From Desulfuromonas sp. TF (lineage in GTDB: Bacteria > Desulfobacterota > Desulfuromonadia > Desulfuromonadales > ATBO01), in assembly GCF_000472285.1 (NCBI RefSeq), contig NZ_KI421419.1:81343-118212 (forward strand): DNA of 36,870 bases, read 5' to 3'. Below the pieces are notes generated by a model. That model had not been told where the DNA came from. It did not search any database and saw nothing but the letters and a program-made list of their open reading frames with translations. Numbering within the stretch: position 1 is the first letter of the stretch; every line of letters starts with the position of its first letter. The translations under genes were made by a program, and so were the position numbers. Shown piece after piece: positions 1 through 7,017 of this stretch.

Positions 1-806
1 AGACGCGGGTAGTCGCCCCGGACATGGGGAAGATCGGGGTCGATCGCGATCCGAACGCCCCGCTCGGAAATTTGTCCCTCCACCTGCTCAACCGCTTCGC
101 GGGCCAGTTCGCTCATGGCGATCTCCTGCGGTGGATTGGACTGCCGGCCGATGCGCGACAATGTAAGAAGCTCGTCGAGCAGCATCTGCATCCGTCGCAC
201 GGCTTCCTGGATGTGGGTAATATCTTCTTTCAGGCGCTTGGCGTCGCCAGCCGCCATGTCCTTCTCCAGAAGCCCGAGGAAGCCGCGGATGGTAATCAGG
301 GGGCTCTTCAGATCGTGGGAAACCGTATAGGTGAAGCGCTCCATTTCGGCCGCCTTCGCTTCCAGTTCGGCGATGAGGTGCTCGCGCTCCTGTTCGGCCC
401 GGCGTCGCTCGGAGATGTCGCGGATGATGCCGGTGAAGATGCGTTGCTCCCCCACCCGTGCCTCGCTGACCGCCAGTTCCATCGGGAAGGTTGTGCCGTC
501 CTTGCGCTTGCCGACCACCTCGCGGCCGATGCCGATGATCTTCGGGATGCCGGTGGTGAGATAATTGTGGATATAATGGTCGTGCTCGCTTTGATAGGGC
601 TCGGGCATGAGCATGTTGACCTTGCGGCTTAACACCTCATTGGCAGGATAGCCGAAGATCTTTTCCGCGGCTCGGTTGAAGGACAGAATAATCCCATGCA
701 CGTCAATGGTGATGACAGCATCGACCACCGTATCGAGGACGGCCATCAGCCGGGAATCAATCGCCCGCCGCTCGATTCGATTTTTCCCATTCCGTGGCTT
801 CTCCAT
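1..806 (-). CDS. PAS-domain sensor histidine kinase, FixL-like (3' part outside window)
   Basis: The reading frame opens with ATG at 806 and is still open at base 1, giving 268 residues; an in-frame stop lies shortly upstream, so this is the only ATG start. Residues about 17-135 form a PAS domain and 155-215 a HisKA dimerisation domain with the H-box HDLKSPL (phospho-acceptor His164). The catalytic ATPase domain must lie beyond the window. No membrane segment or signal peptide is visible, so the protein is probably cytoplasmic. The PAS domain resembles FixL: His75, Ile90, Arg95 and Leu111 align with Bradyrhizobium FixL His200 (heme ligand), Ile215, Arg220 and Leu236. The propionate-contacting Arg206 and His214 are Asn81 and Lys89 here. 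Oxygen or redox sensing is therefore an inference. The partner response regulator is not in view. Confidence 0.9.
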   Translation of the reverse strand, partial: MEKPRNGKNRIERRAIDSRLMAVLDTVVDAVITIDVHGIILSFNRAAEKIFGYPANEVLSRKVNMLMPEPYQSEHDHYIHNYLTTGIPKIIGIGREVVGKRKDGTTFPMELAVSEARVGEQRIFTGIIRDISERRRAEQEREHLIAELEAKAAEMERFTYTVSHDLKSPLITIRGFLGLLEKDMAAGDAKRLKEDITHIQEAVRRMQMLLDELLTLSRIGRQSNPPQEIAMSELAREAVEQVEGQISERGVRIAIDPDLPHVRGDYPR

Positions 807-1094
807 TCTCTTCCATGTCGCTAAACTCTACGAAGTGCTTTCGGAAGATCGGCCTGGAAAATAATGGTTCACGGCCTCAGATATCTCCGGATGAATTCCT
901 GCCTCCCCACATCATAACGCGCGTCCTGGATTTTTTACAATCCGGGTACGATAGAAATCTCGAGCCTGCCTCGCTCCTGAAGAAGCCGCCCGGCTTCTGT
1001 CCTCGTCCTCCGTCTTCGGTCTTCCGCGTTGTTTCTTGCGCCTGAGCGCCAAAAAACCTATTATGAATTGATTACTCTGAAAGGCGGCCGACCG
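807..1094. other. Divergent intergenic region between kinase and larA
   Basis: No convincing gene is seen. The region holds a short perfect inverted repeat at about 980-997 (AGAAGCCG/CGGCTTCT) followed by a run of GTC-led heptads. I found no confident promoter. A longer larA start (GTG-like, 1029) is possible but adds 22 residues unlike the family, so the region up to 1094 is treated as non-coding. Confidence 0.5.
999..1025. repeat. Single-arm heptad run upstream of larA
   Basis: GTC occurs at 999, 1005, 1012 and 1019. The last three units (GTCCTCC, GTCTTCG, GTCTTCC) are exactly 7 nt apart. This is the same style of degenerate 7-nt repeat seen at several operon junctions in the window, but here no complementary arm is found. 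It resembles the heptads at 5829-5863 (GTCCTCT, GTCTTTC) closely in sequence. Confidence 0.6.
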
Positions 1095-2366
1095 ATGGAC
1101 CCACTCTTTTTAAAATACGGGACCGAATCCTTCCCCTGCCCTCTTTCCGGTGCCCGGGTGCTGCTCCCGGACCTGCCGGCGCCGCCGGAAGATCCTGAAG
1201 CGCTGATCCGGTCGGCTCTGGACGCTCCTCTGGGGACGCCGCCCCTGGAGGAGATCATCCGGCCGGGGGAGAAGGTGACGATCGTTACCTCGGACATCAC
1301 CCGCTATACCGGCAGTGAAGTCTACCTGCCGATCCTCCTCGACCGCCTGAACGGCGTCGGTGTCGCCGACGGGGACATCGAGGTGCTGATCGGCCTGGGC
1401 ATTCACCGGAAGCAGACCGAGACCGAGCACCGCAAAATCCTGGGACCGGCCTTCGGGCGGGTGAAGGTCACCGACCACGACTGCGACAACCCGGCGGAAC
1501 TGGTCCTGAGGGGGGAGACCCCGGGGGGCATTCCAGTTGTGATCAACAAACGAGTGGCGGAGGCCGACCGGGTCATCGTCACGGGCACCGTCGGATTTCA
1601 CTATTTCGCCGGCTTCGGCGGCGGCCGCAAGGGTCTCGTCCCCGGAGTCGCCGGGCGGGATACCTGCATGGCCTCCCATTTCGCCGTCTTCAATCCGCCG
1701 GCGATCGGGGGCCGCAATCCCCGGGCGGCCACGGGCGTACTGGAAGGGAATCCGGTGCACGAGAACATCCTCGCCGCCGCCCGCATGGTGGAGCCCGATT
1801 TCCTTCTCAATACGGTCCTCTCTCCGGAGAAGAAGATCCTGGATGTTTTCTGCGGCGAACTGGAACAGGCCCACCTGGCCGCCTGTGAACAGGTCCGCCG
1901 GCTCTACGCCGTTCGCCTCGATGATCCCGCCGATCTGGCCGTTGTTTCCTGCGGAGGCTATCCCAAGGACATCAACTTCATCCAGTCGCATAAGGCCCTG
2001 GACTACGGCGTGAACGCCCTTTGGAAAGGGGGTACGATCATTCTGCTGGCCGCCTGCGGCGACGGGTTCGGAAACAAGACCTTTTTCGACTGGTTCCGCC
2101 ACCAGGATCTGGACGATTTCGAGTCGGCCCTGCGCGAGCGCTACGAGATCAACGGCCAGACCGCCTACTCCACCCTGATCAAGGCCCGCCGCTACCGGGT
2201 CATCCTGGTCAGCGAACTGGGCGATGAGGAAACCTGCAGAATGGGGATGGAAAAGGCCTCGGACCTTGACGAAGCCCTCAAAATGGCGTATGAAAAGCTT
2301 CCCCCGAATCCCGCCGTGGTGGTTATCCCCGACGGCGGGACGGTGTTGCCGGTAATAAAGCGGTGA
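1095..2366 (+). CDS. larA: Nickel-pincer lactate racemase, LarA family (DUF2088)
   Basis: A 423-residue LarA-type 2-hydroxyacid racemase, expected to interconvert L- and D-lactate in the cytoplasm using the nickel-pincer nucleotide cofactor. Residues known from Lactiplantibacillus plantarum LarA are present with the right spacing: His104 (family His108), His169 (His174), Lys179 (Lys184, covalent cofactor attachment) and His195 (His200, nickel ligand), within the motif HYFAGFGGGRKGLVPG. Asp67 and Arg70 match the substrate/cofactor-binding DxTR. ATG 1095 is chosen because AAGGCGG lies 8 nt upstream and the family N-terminus starts here. The cofactor genes larB, larC and larE are not in the window. 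Adjacent glcD and glcF support lactate as substrate, though LarA homologues can act on other 2-hydroxyacids. Confidence 0.9.
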   Translation: MDPLFLKYGTESFPCPLSGARVLLPDLPAPPEDPEALIRSALDAPLGTPPLEEIIRPGEKVTIVTSDITRYTGSEVYLPILLDRLNGVGVADGDIEVLIGLGIHRKQTETEHRKILGPAFGRVKVTDHDCDNPAELVLRGETPGGIPVVINKRVAEADRVIVTGTVGFHYFAGFGGGRKGLVPGVAGRDTCMASHFAVFNPPAIGGRNPRAATGVLEGNPVHENILAAARMVEPDFLLNTVLSPEKKILDVFCGELEQAHLAACEQVRRLYAVRLDDPADLAVVSCGGYPKDINFIQSHKALDYGVNALWKGGTIILLAACGDGFGNKTFFDWFRHQDLDDFESALRERYEINGQTAYSTLIKARRYRVILVSELGDEETCRMGMEKASDLDEALKMAYEKLPPNPAVVVIPDGGTVLPVIKR

Positions 2367-2427
2367 TCAGTGATCGGTGATGAGTAAAGGGTTTTCCACT
2401 GATCACCAATCACTGATCACTCGTCAC
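2363..2427. repeat. Heptad inverted-repeat array between larA and glcD
   Basis: Left arm: GTGATCA, GTGATCG, GTGATGA from 2363, with the larA stop codon TGA (2364-2366) inside the first heptad. Right arm 2398-2420 is complementary to 2363-2385 at 21 of 23 positions, with a 12-nt loop; further partial units continue to 2427. As RNA it would form a long hairpin directly after larA. There is no T-run, so it is not a typical intrinsic terminator. The glcD ribosome-binding site (AGAAGGA) lies just after the array. Confidence 0.9.
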
Positions 2428-2440
2428 AGAAGGATTTCAA

Positions 2441-3823
2441 ATGCTCGACCCTCGCATCATCCAGATCCTCCGAGACATCGTCGGCGCCGATAACGTCTCC
2501 ACCGACAAGGCCGACCTGATCTGCCATTCCTATGACGCCACTCAGCAGAAGCATCTCCCCGACGTGGTGGTCTATCCCGCCACGGCCGCCGAGATCAGCC
2601 TGATCCTGAAAATGGCCAATACCGAAAAGGTTCCGGTTTTTCCCAGGGGCGCCGGCAGCGGCTTCACTGGCGGCAGCCTTCCCACCAAGGGGGGGATCGT
2701 GCTGGTCACCTCGCGGATGGACCGGATCCTGCGCATCGACGAGGAGAACCTGGTCGCCGAAGTGGAGCCGGGGGTCGTCACCGAACAGTTTCAGCAGGCG
2801 GTGGAGAAGGTGGGGCTCTTCTATCCCCCCGACCCCGCCTCCCTCAAATTCAGCACCCTTGGCGGCAATGTCGCCGAGTGCGCCGGCGGACCGCGATGCG
2901 TCAAGTACGGCGTGACCAAGGACTACATCCTCGGCCTGGAAATAGTCACTCCGCAGGGAGACATCATCCGCACGGGGGGACAGACCATGAAGGGGGTGGT
3001 CGGCTACGACTTGACCAAGCTCATGGTCGGCTGCGAAGGGACCCTCGGGGTCATCACCAGGATCATCATCAAGCTGCTGCCGCTCCCCGAAGCGAAAAAG
3101 ACCATGCTGGTGCTCTTCGACTCCATCGACGGCGCGGCGCAGGGCGTCTCGGCCATCATCCGCGGCAAGATCATCCCCACCACCCTGGAGTTCATGGACG
3201 CCACCACCATCGACTGCGTTCGCCAGGCTACCGGCCTGCAGATCCCCGCGGCCGCCCGCGCGGTTCTGATCATCGAAGTCGACGGCGACCGCGATCTCAT
3301 CGAACGCCAGGCGAAGCGCATCCTGGACATCGTCGCGCCCCTGGGCGTGGTGGAGACACGGGTGGCGCAGACGCCGGCTGAAAGCGAAGACATCTGGAAG
3401 GTGCGGCGGCAGGTCTCCCCCAGCCTGCGCAAGGTCAACCCCGACAAGTTCAACGAGGATATCTGCGTCCCCAGAAGCCGCGTTCCGGAAATGATCCGTG
3501 CCATCGAGGCCATCGCCTCGAAGTATGAGATTCCCATCGTCAATTTCGGCCATGCCGGCGACGGCAACATCCATGTCAACGTGATGATCGACAGCTCCGT
3601 CCCCGGAGAACTGGAAAAGGCGGAGAAGGCCATCGAGGAGATCTTCGCCGAGACCCTGAAGCTCGACGGCACCATGAGCGGCGAACACGGCGTCGGCATC
3701 ACCAAGGCCCCCTATATCCCGATGGAGCTCGATTCCGCGGCCGTGGCCTATATGAAGACGATCAAACGCGCCCTCGATCCGAACAATATTCTGAATCCCG
3801 GGAAGATATTTCTGGAAGACTAA
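2441..3823 (+). CDS. glcD: FAD-linked oxidase, D-lactate/glycolate dehydrogenase subunit GlcD-like
   Basis: A 460-residue flavoprotein of the GlcD/D-lactate dehydrogenase family, expected to oxidise a 2-hydroxyacid (D-lactate most likely here) and pass electrons to the iron-sulfur subunit encoded next. The N-terminal PCMH FAD-binding domain (about residues 38-215) carries PRGAGSGFTGG. The C-terminal FAD-oxidase domain carries GHAGDGNIHVNV and SGEHGVG near residues 370-425, typical of this family. Length is normal. ATG 2441 is preceded by AGAAGGA. No signal peptide is visible, so the protein is probably cytoplasmic or peripheral to the membrane. It follows larA after a 74-nt heptad array and precedes the GlcF-like gene after another array of 94 nt. 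Glycolate is the main alternative substrate. Confidence 0.92.
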   Translation: MLDPRIIQILRDIVGADNVSTDKADLICHSYDATQQKHLPDVVVYPATAAEISLILKMANTEKVPVFPRGAGSGFTGGSLPTKGGIVLVTSRMDRILRIDEENLVAEVEPGVVTEQFQQAVEKVGLFYPPDPASLKFSTLGGNVAECAGGPRCVKYGVTKDYILGLEIVTPQGDIIRTGGQTMKGVVGYDLTKLMVGCEGTLGVITRIIIKLLPLPEAKKTMLVLFDSIDGAAQGVSAIIRGKIIPTTLEFMDATTIDCVRQATGLQIPAAARAVLIIEVDGDRDLIERQAKRILDIVAPLGVVETRVAQTPAESEDIWKVRRQVSPSLRKVNPDKFNEDICVPRSRVPEMIRAIEAIASKYEIPIVNFGHAGDGNIHVNVMIDSSVPGELEKAEKAIEEIFAETLKLDGTMSGEHGVGITKAPYIPMELDSAAVAYMKTIKRALDPNNILNPGKIFLED

Positions 3824-3829
3824 GGAGCA

Positions 3830-3908
3830 GGGGGTCAGGGGGTAGGGACTGGGGGCTGGGAGAAACAAGCGATTCTCTCTAGCCCCTAGCCTCCAGCCCC
3901 TACCCCCC
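3830..3908. repeat. G-rich heptad inverted-repeat array between glcD and glcF
   Basis: The array begins 6 nt after the glcD stop TAA. G-runs recur every 7-8 nt, and 3838-3862 is complementary to 3883-3907 at 21 of 25 positions, with a 20-nt loop. The left arm has five runs of three or more G separated by 2-3 nt, which also meets the usual intramolecular G-quadruplex pattern on the coding strand. The right arm is C/T-rich and ends 9 nt before the glcF start, leaving no visible Shine-Dalgarno. Confidence 0.88.
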
Positions 3909-3917
3909 TTTTTCACA

Positions 3918-5180
3918 ATGAGCAAACATAAAAACCTGAAAGATTTCGAAGAGCAGATCCGGCAGTGCGTCAAGTGCGGCGCCTGCCAGGCCCACTGCCC
4001 GGTTTTCGGCGAGCAGAAACGGGAGTCGGTAGTGGCCCGCGGCAAGGTGGCCCTGGCCCACGCCCTCCTCGAGCAGGAAGTGGAGCTGGACGAACGGCTG
4101 ATCGCCGACATGTCCAAGTGCCTGCTCTGCGGCTCCTGCTTCGACAAGTGCCCCAACCTCGTCCCCACCGATGAAATCGTCATGGCCACCCGGAGGGAGA
4201 TCGCCGAGCGAAAAGGGCTCACAACCTTCGGCAAGGCGGTGTCCACCGTCCTGCGAAACCCGGCCCTGATGAACTTTATGGCTAAAGGGGGCAGCGCCTT
4301 TTCCCGCCTCCTCTTCAAGAAGGTTCCGGATCAGAGCGGCCTGCGCCTGCGCTTTCCCCTTCCCTTCGTCGCTAAGGACCGCACCCTCCCGGAGGTTGCC
4401 GCCAAGCCTTTCCGCGACCGGCATCCCGAGTTCATCGCCGGCGATCCCGGCATGCCGACGGTCGCCTTCTTCACCGGGTGCATGATCAATTACATGTATC
4501 CGGAAATCGGCGAGGCGACGCTGGCGATCCTGCGCTACATGGGCATGAATATTCTCATTCCGCAGGACCAGGGATGCTGCGGGCTGCCGGCTCTGTCTTC
4601 CGGCGATGCGGCTGCGGTCGAGGACCTCTCGAACAAGAACCTTCTCGCCTTCGGCAAACGGGAACCCGACGTCATCGTCACCTCCTGCGCCTCCTGCAAC
4701 ATCGGCATGGGGAAACACTTCGCCGCTCTCGGCCCAGAGCATGAGCGGCTCGCCGCCAAGGTCACGGACATCCATGTCTTCCTGCAGCGGTACGGGCTGG
4801 CGGAGAAGCTGGCGCAGCTGCCGAAGAAGGAGGTCTTCCAGAGAGTGACCTACCACGACCCCTGCCACCTGCGCACCCAGGGGATCACCCGGGAGCCGCG
4901 GGAGATCCTGAAAAGCCTGCCGGCGGTTCGCTTCGTGGAGATGGAGGGGGCCGACCGCTGCTGCGGCCTTGGAGGGACCTTTTCCGTATACCACTACGAT
5001 ACGAGCAAGAAGATCGGAGCCCGCAAGGCCCCCGGCATCGAGAAGAGCGGAGCCGACCTGGTCGCCAGCGCCTGCCCCGGCTGCATGATGCAGCTGCAGG
5101 ACACCATCGCCCACGCCGGCCTGCCGCAGAAGGTCATTCACATTCTCGAGCTGGTGGCCCGGGAACTCCCCGAGAAATGA
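3918..5180 (+). CDS. glcF: Iron-sulfur (CCG-domain) subunit of 2-hydroxyacid dehydrogenase, GlcF-like
   Basis: A 420-residue heterodisulfide-reductase-like iron-sulfur protein. Two ferredoxin-type [4Fe-4S] motifs lie at Cys17/20/23/27 and Cys68/71/74/78. Two CCG domains follow, with CCGLPA in the first and CCGLGGTF plus ACPGCM in the second. It is expected to take electrons from the flavin subunit encoded upstream and deliver them to the quinone pool or another carrier. ATG 3918 follows a pyrimidine-rich stretch with no recognisable ribosome-binding site, so translation may rely on another mechanism or on the upstream structure. The 3' end overlaps the next gene by 4 nt (ATGA), indicating translational coupling. 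Confidence 0.93.
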   Translation: MSKHKNLKDFEEQIRQCVKCGACQAHCPVFGEQKRESVVARGKVALAHALLEQEVELDERLIADMSKCLLCGSCFDKCPNLVPTDEIVMATRREIAERKGLTTFGKAVSTVLRNPALMNFMAKGGSAFSRLLFKKVPDQSGLRLRFPLPFVAKDRTLPEVAAKPFRDRHPEFIAGDPGMPTVAFFTGCMINYMYPEIGEATLAILRYMGMNILIPQDQGCCGLPALSSGDAAAVEDLSNKNLLAFGKREPDVIVTSCASCNIGMGKHFAALGPEHERLAAKVTDIHVFLQRYGLAEKLAQLPKKEVFQRVTYHDPCHLRTQGITREPREILKSLPAVRFVEMEGADRCCGLGGTFSVYHYDTSKKIGARKAPGIEKSGADLVASACPGCMMQLQDTIAHAGLPQKVIHILELVARELPEK

Positions 5181-5749
5181 AACGTCTTCCCACCATCGCG
5201 TGTCTGCTCCTCCTTGTATTGCTGAATCTTTCGCCGCCGGTCTCCGGCACGGAAAAGCCGGAGATCGACCCCGGAAAACTGGCCGTCCGAATCCACGAGC
5301 TGGTCAACAAGGAGAGAGCCAAGAACGATCTGCCTCCGCTGAAATGGAACGAAGCGCTGGCGGAGATCGCCCGAAAGCACAGCGAAGACATGAGCGAGAA
5401 GGGGTATTTCTCCCATACGAATCCGCGGGGGGAGACGCCCACGGAGCGGGGAGCAAAGGCCGGTTTCACCTGCCGGAAAGAATACGGTTTGGCCTTTCGG
5501 ACGGGACTCGCGGAAAACCTGGCGCAGAATAGCCTGTTCCACGCCGTCCGGTATACCGTCGGTCCTGGCGGCAAAACCCGGGAGCGGCTCTGGAACACCC
5601 TGGAGGAAATCGCCGGCTCGACCGTCCAGGGATGGATGAAAAGCGAAGGACACCGCAAGAACATCCTGAACCCGGGCTACGCCACGGAAGGGATCGGCAT
5701 CGGATTCACCGAGGACGGCAAGGTCTATATAACGCAAATGTTCTGCTGA
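5177..5749 (+). CDS. Exported CAP/SCP-domain protein
   Basis: A 190-residue protein with a signal peptide (about residues 1-24, hydrophobic core LLLLVLLNL) and a CAP/SCP (PR-1-like) domain over about 33-190. Typical features are the helix ELVNKERAKNDLPPLKWN, the motif HSEDM, GYFSHTNPRG and the GHRKNILNP segment near the end. CAP proteins of bacteria are secreted or periplasmic, and their molecular role is mostly unknown. It overlaps glcF by 4 nt and is the last gene before a strong terminator, so it is co-transcribed with lactate genes without an obvious functional link. The alternative that it merely profits from coupled translation is open. Confidence 0.88.
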   Translation: MKRLPTIACLLLLVLLNLSPPVSGTEKPEIDPGKLAVRIHELVNKERAKNDLPPLKWNEALAEIARKHSEDMSEKGYFSHTNPRGETPTERGAKAGFTCRKEYGLAFRTGLAENLAQNSLFHAVRYTVGPGGKTRERLWNTLEEIAGSTVQGWMKSEGHRKNILNPGYATEGIGIGFTEDGKVYITQMFC

Positions 5750-5755
5750 AGCAGT

Positions 5756-5789
5756 AAGGGGGAGCGGCCTCACGCCGCTCCCCCTTTTT
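5756..5789 (+). terminator. Intrinsic terminator after the larA-glcD-glcF-CAP operon
   Basis: A perfect 13-bp stem (5756-5768 with 5774-5786), loop CTCAC, followed by a T-run. It lies directly after the CAP gene stop codon. Confidence 0.93.
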
Positions 5790-5828
5790 CCGTCCTCCCG
5801 CCTTCACTAAAGCTACGGCGGGCAAGCC

Positions 5829-5863
5829 GTCTTCTGTCCTCTGTCTTTCGTCCTCGGTTTTCA
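5829..5863. repeat. Heptad run at the moaA stop codon
   Basis: On the plus strand GT recurs at 5829, 5836, 5843, 5850 and 5857, exactly every 7 nt: GTCTTCT, GTCCTCT, GTCTTTC, GTCCTCG, GTTTTCA. The last unit contains the moaA stop codon (TGA on the minus strand, 5861-5863), so in the direction of moaA the array begins at its stop. No complementary arm is found nearby. Confidence 0.85.
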
Positions 5864-6841
5864 CCCTCCGATCTTCTGCATGCGCCGGCTCCCGTGCTGA
5901 AAATCCTCTTCACCAATGCGGTGCCGCTCCGGCTTTTCGCCGACGGCGGTCCGCAGCAGCTCCTCCAGGGACACGCCCGGAGACTCGCCGCGCAGGGCGC
6001 TCCTCAGATCGATTTCCGCATCGGAAAACAGGCAGGTGCGGATCCGGCCGTCGGCGGTGACGCGCAGACGGTTGCACTCTCCGCAAAAATGGTCGGACAC
6101 GGCGGGGATCACCCCGAGCCGCCCCAGACCGTCCGGGTAGCGGAAGAGGCGGGCCGGGCCGGCCGGGCCCTGCCGGGGAATCGGAATCAGCTCCCCTTCC
6201 CTGCCCAGAGCCTCCATAATGGCCGCCGCGCTGAAGCGGTTTTCCGGGGTATAGTCGAGGCCGTCGCTCACCGGCATGAACTCGATGAAGCGCACCTCCC
6301 AGGGATGCTCGCGGGTGAGATGGGCGAAATCGGCGATTTCGTCCTCGTTCACCCCGCGGATCGGAACCATGTTGATCTTGAGCGGTGTCAGTCCCGCCCG
6401 GTCCGCGGCCTCCAGACCGGCAAGGACTTTCGAAAGGCCGTCGCGGCGGGTAATCCCCTTGAACCGGTCCTCTCTCAGGGTATCAAGGCTGACGTTGATC
6501 CGGGACAGGCCCGCCGCCTTCAGCTCCGGCGCCATTTCTGCCAGCCCCAGGCCGTTGGTGGTGAGGGTTATCTCCGGGCTTTCCGGCAAGGCCGCAAGAC
6601 GGCTGATGAAACCGACGATCCCTTTGCGCACCAGCGGCTCGCCTCCGGTGACCCGGATTTTTCTAACGCCCAGACGCGCAGCCGCTTCCGCCACCCGCAG
6701 CAGTTCCTCATAGGAGAGAATTTCGCCGTGGTTCAGCGGGGCAACACCTTCCTCGGGCATGCAGTAACGGCAACGCAGGTTGCAGCGGTCGGTGACCGAA
6801 AGGCGGAGATAGTCGATGGTGCGGCCGAAACTGTCGCGCAA
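5861..6841 (-). CDS. moaA: GTP 3',8-cyclase MoaA (molybdenum cofactor synthesis)
   Basis: A 326-residue radical-SAM enzyme for the first step of molybdopterin synthesis, GTP to 3',8-cyclo-GTP. The N-terminal SAM cluster motif is Cys20/24/27 (CNLRCRYC). The C-terminal GTP-binding cluster is Cys253/256/270. The SAM-binding GGEP motif and the family's C-terminal Gly-Gly are present. The start is TTG at 6841, with GGGAGGA 5 nt upstream in the transcript and DSFGRTIDYLRLSVTDRC as the expected N-terminus. It is a single gene on its strand here; no other moa gene is adjacent. Confidence 0.96.
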   Translation of the reverse strand: MRDSFGRTIDYLRLSVTDRCNLRCRYCMPEEGVAPLNHGEILSYEELLRVAEAAARLGVRKIRVTGGEPLVRKGIVGFISRLAALPESPEITLTTNGLGLAEMAPELKAAGLSRINVSLDTLREDRFKGITRRDGLSKVLAGLEAADRAGLTPLKINMVPIRGVNEDEIADFAHLTREHPWEVRFIEFMPVSDGLDYTPENRFSAAAIMEALGREGELIPIPRQGPAGPARLFRYPDGLGRLGVIPAVSDHFCGECNRLRVTADGRIRTCLFSDAEIDLRSALRGESPGVSLEELLRTAVGEKPERHRIGEEDFQHGSRRMQKIGG

Positions 6842-7017
6842 GGCGTCCTCCCGACAGGGTCAAAAGATTAATTCACGACGATACGATACCATCATTCTTC
6901 ATCCGGGAGCAACCCCCGCCTTCATTCCGCCGCCCGCGGGGACTTGTTCCCGGCGGGGATTCTGTGGTAGTCTCCATTTTTGTACGGCAGCACGATAAGG
7001 TAAACAGGAGGAACATT

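Noticed and set aside
24-632. Plus-strand open frame of 202 codons
   Set aside because: It is antisense to the PAS histidine kinase, whose motifs are unambiguous.
1110-2102. Minus-strand open frame of 330 codons
   Set aside because: Antisense to larA, which has all its catalytic residues.
2417-4318. Minus-strand open frame of 633 codons
   Set aside because: It lies opposite glcD, the array and part of glcF. The product is low-complexity and unlike any family; typical shadow of GC-rich codons.
3900-5141. Minus-strand open frame of 413 codons
   Set aside because: Antisense to the cysteine-motif-rich glcF.
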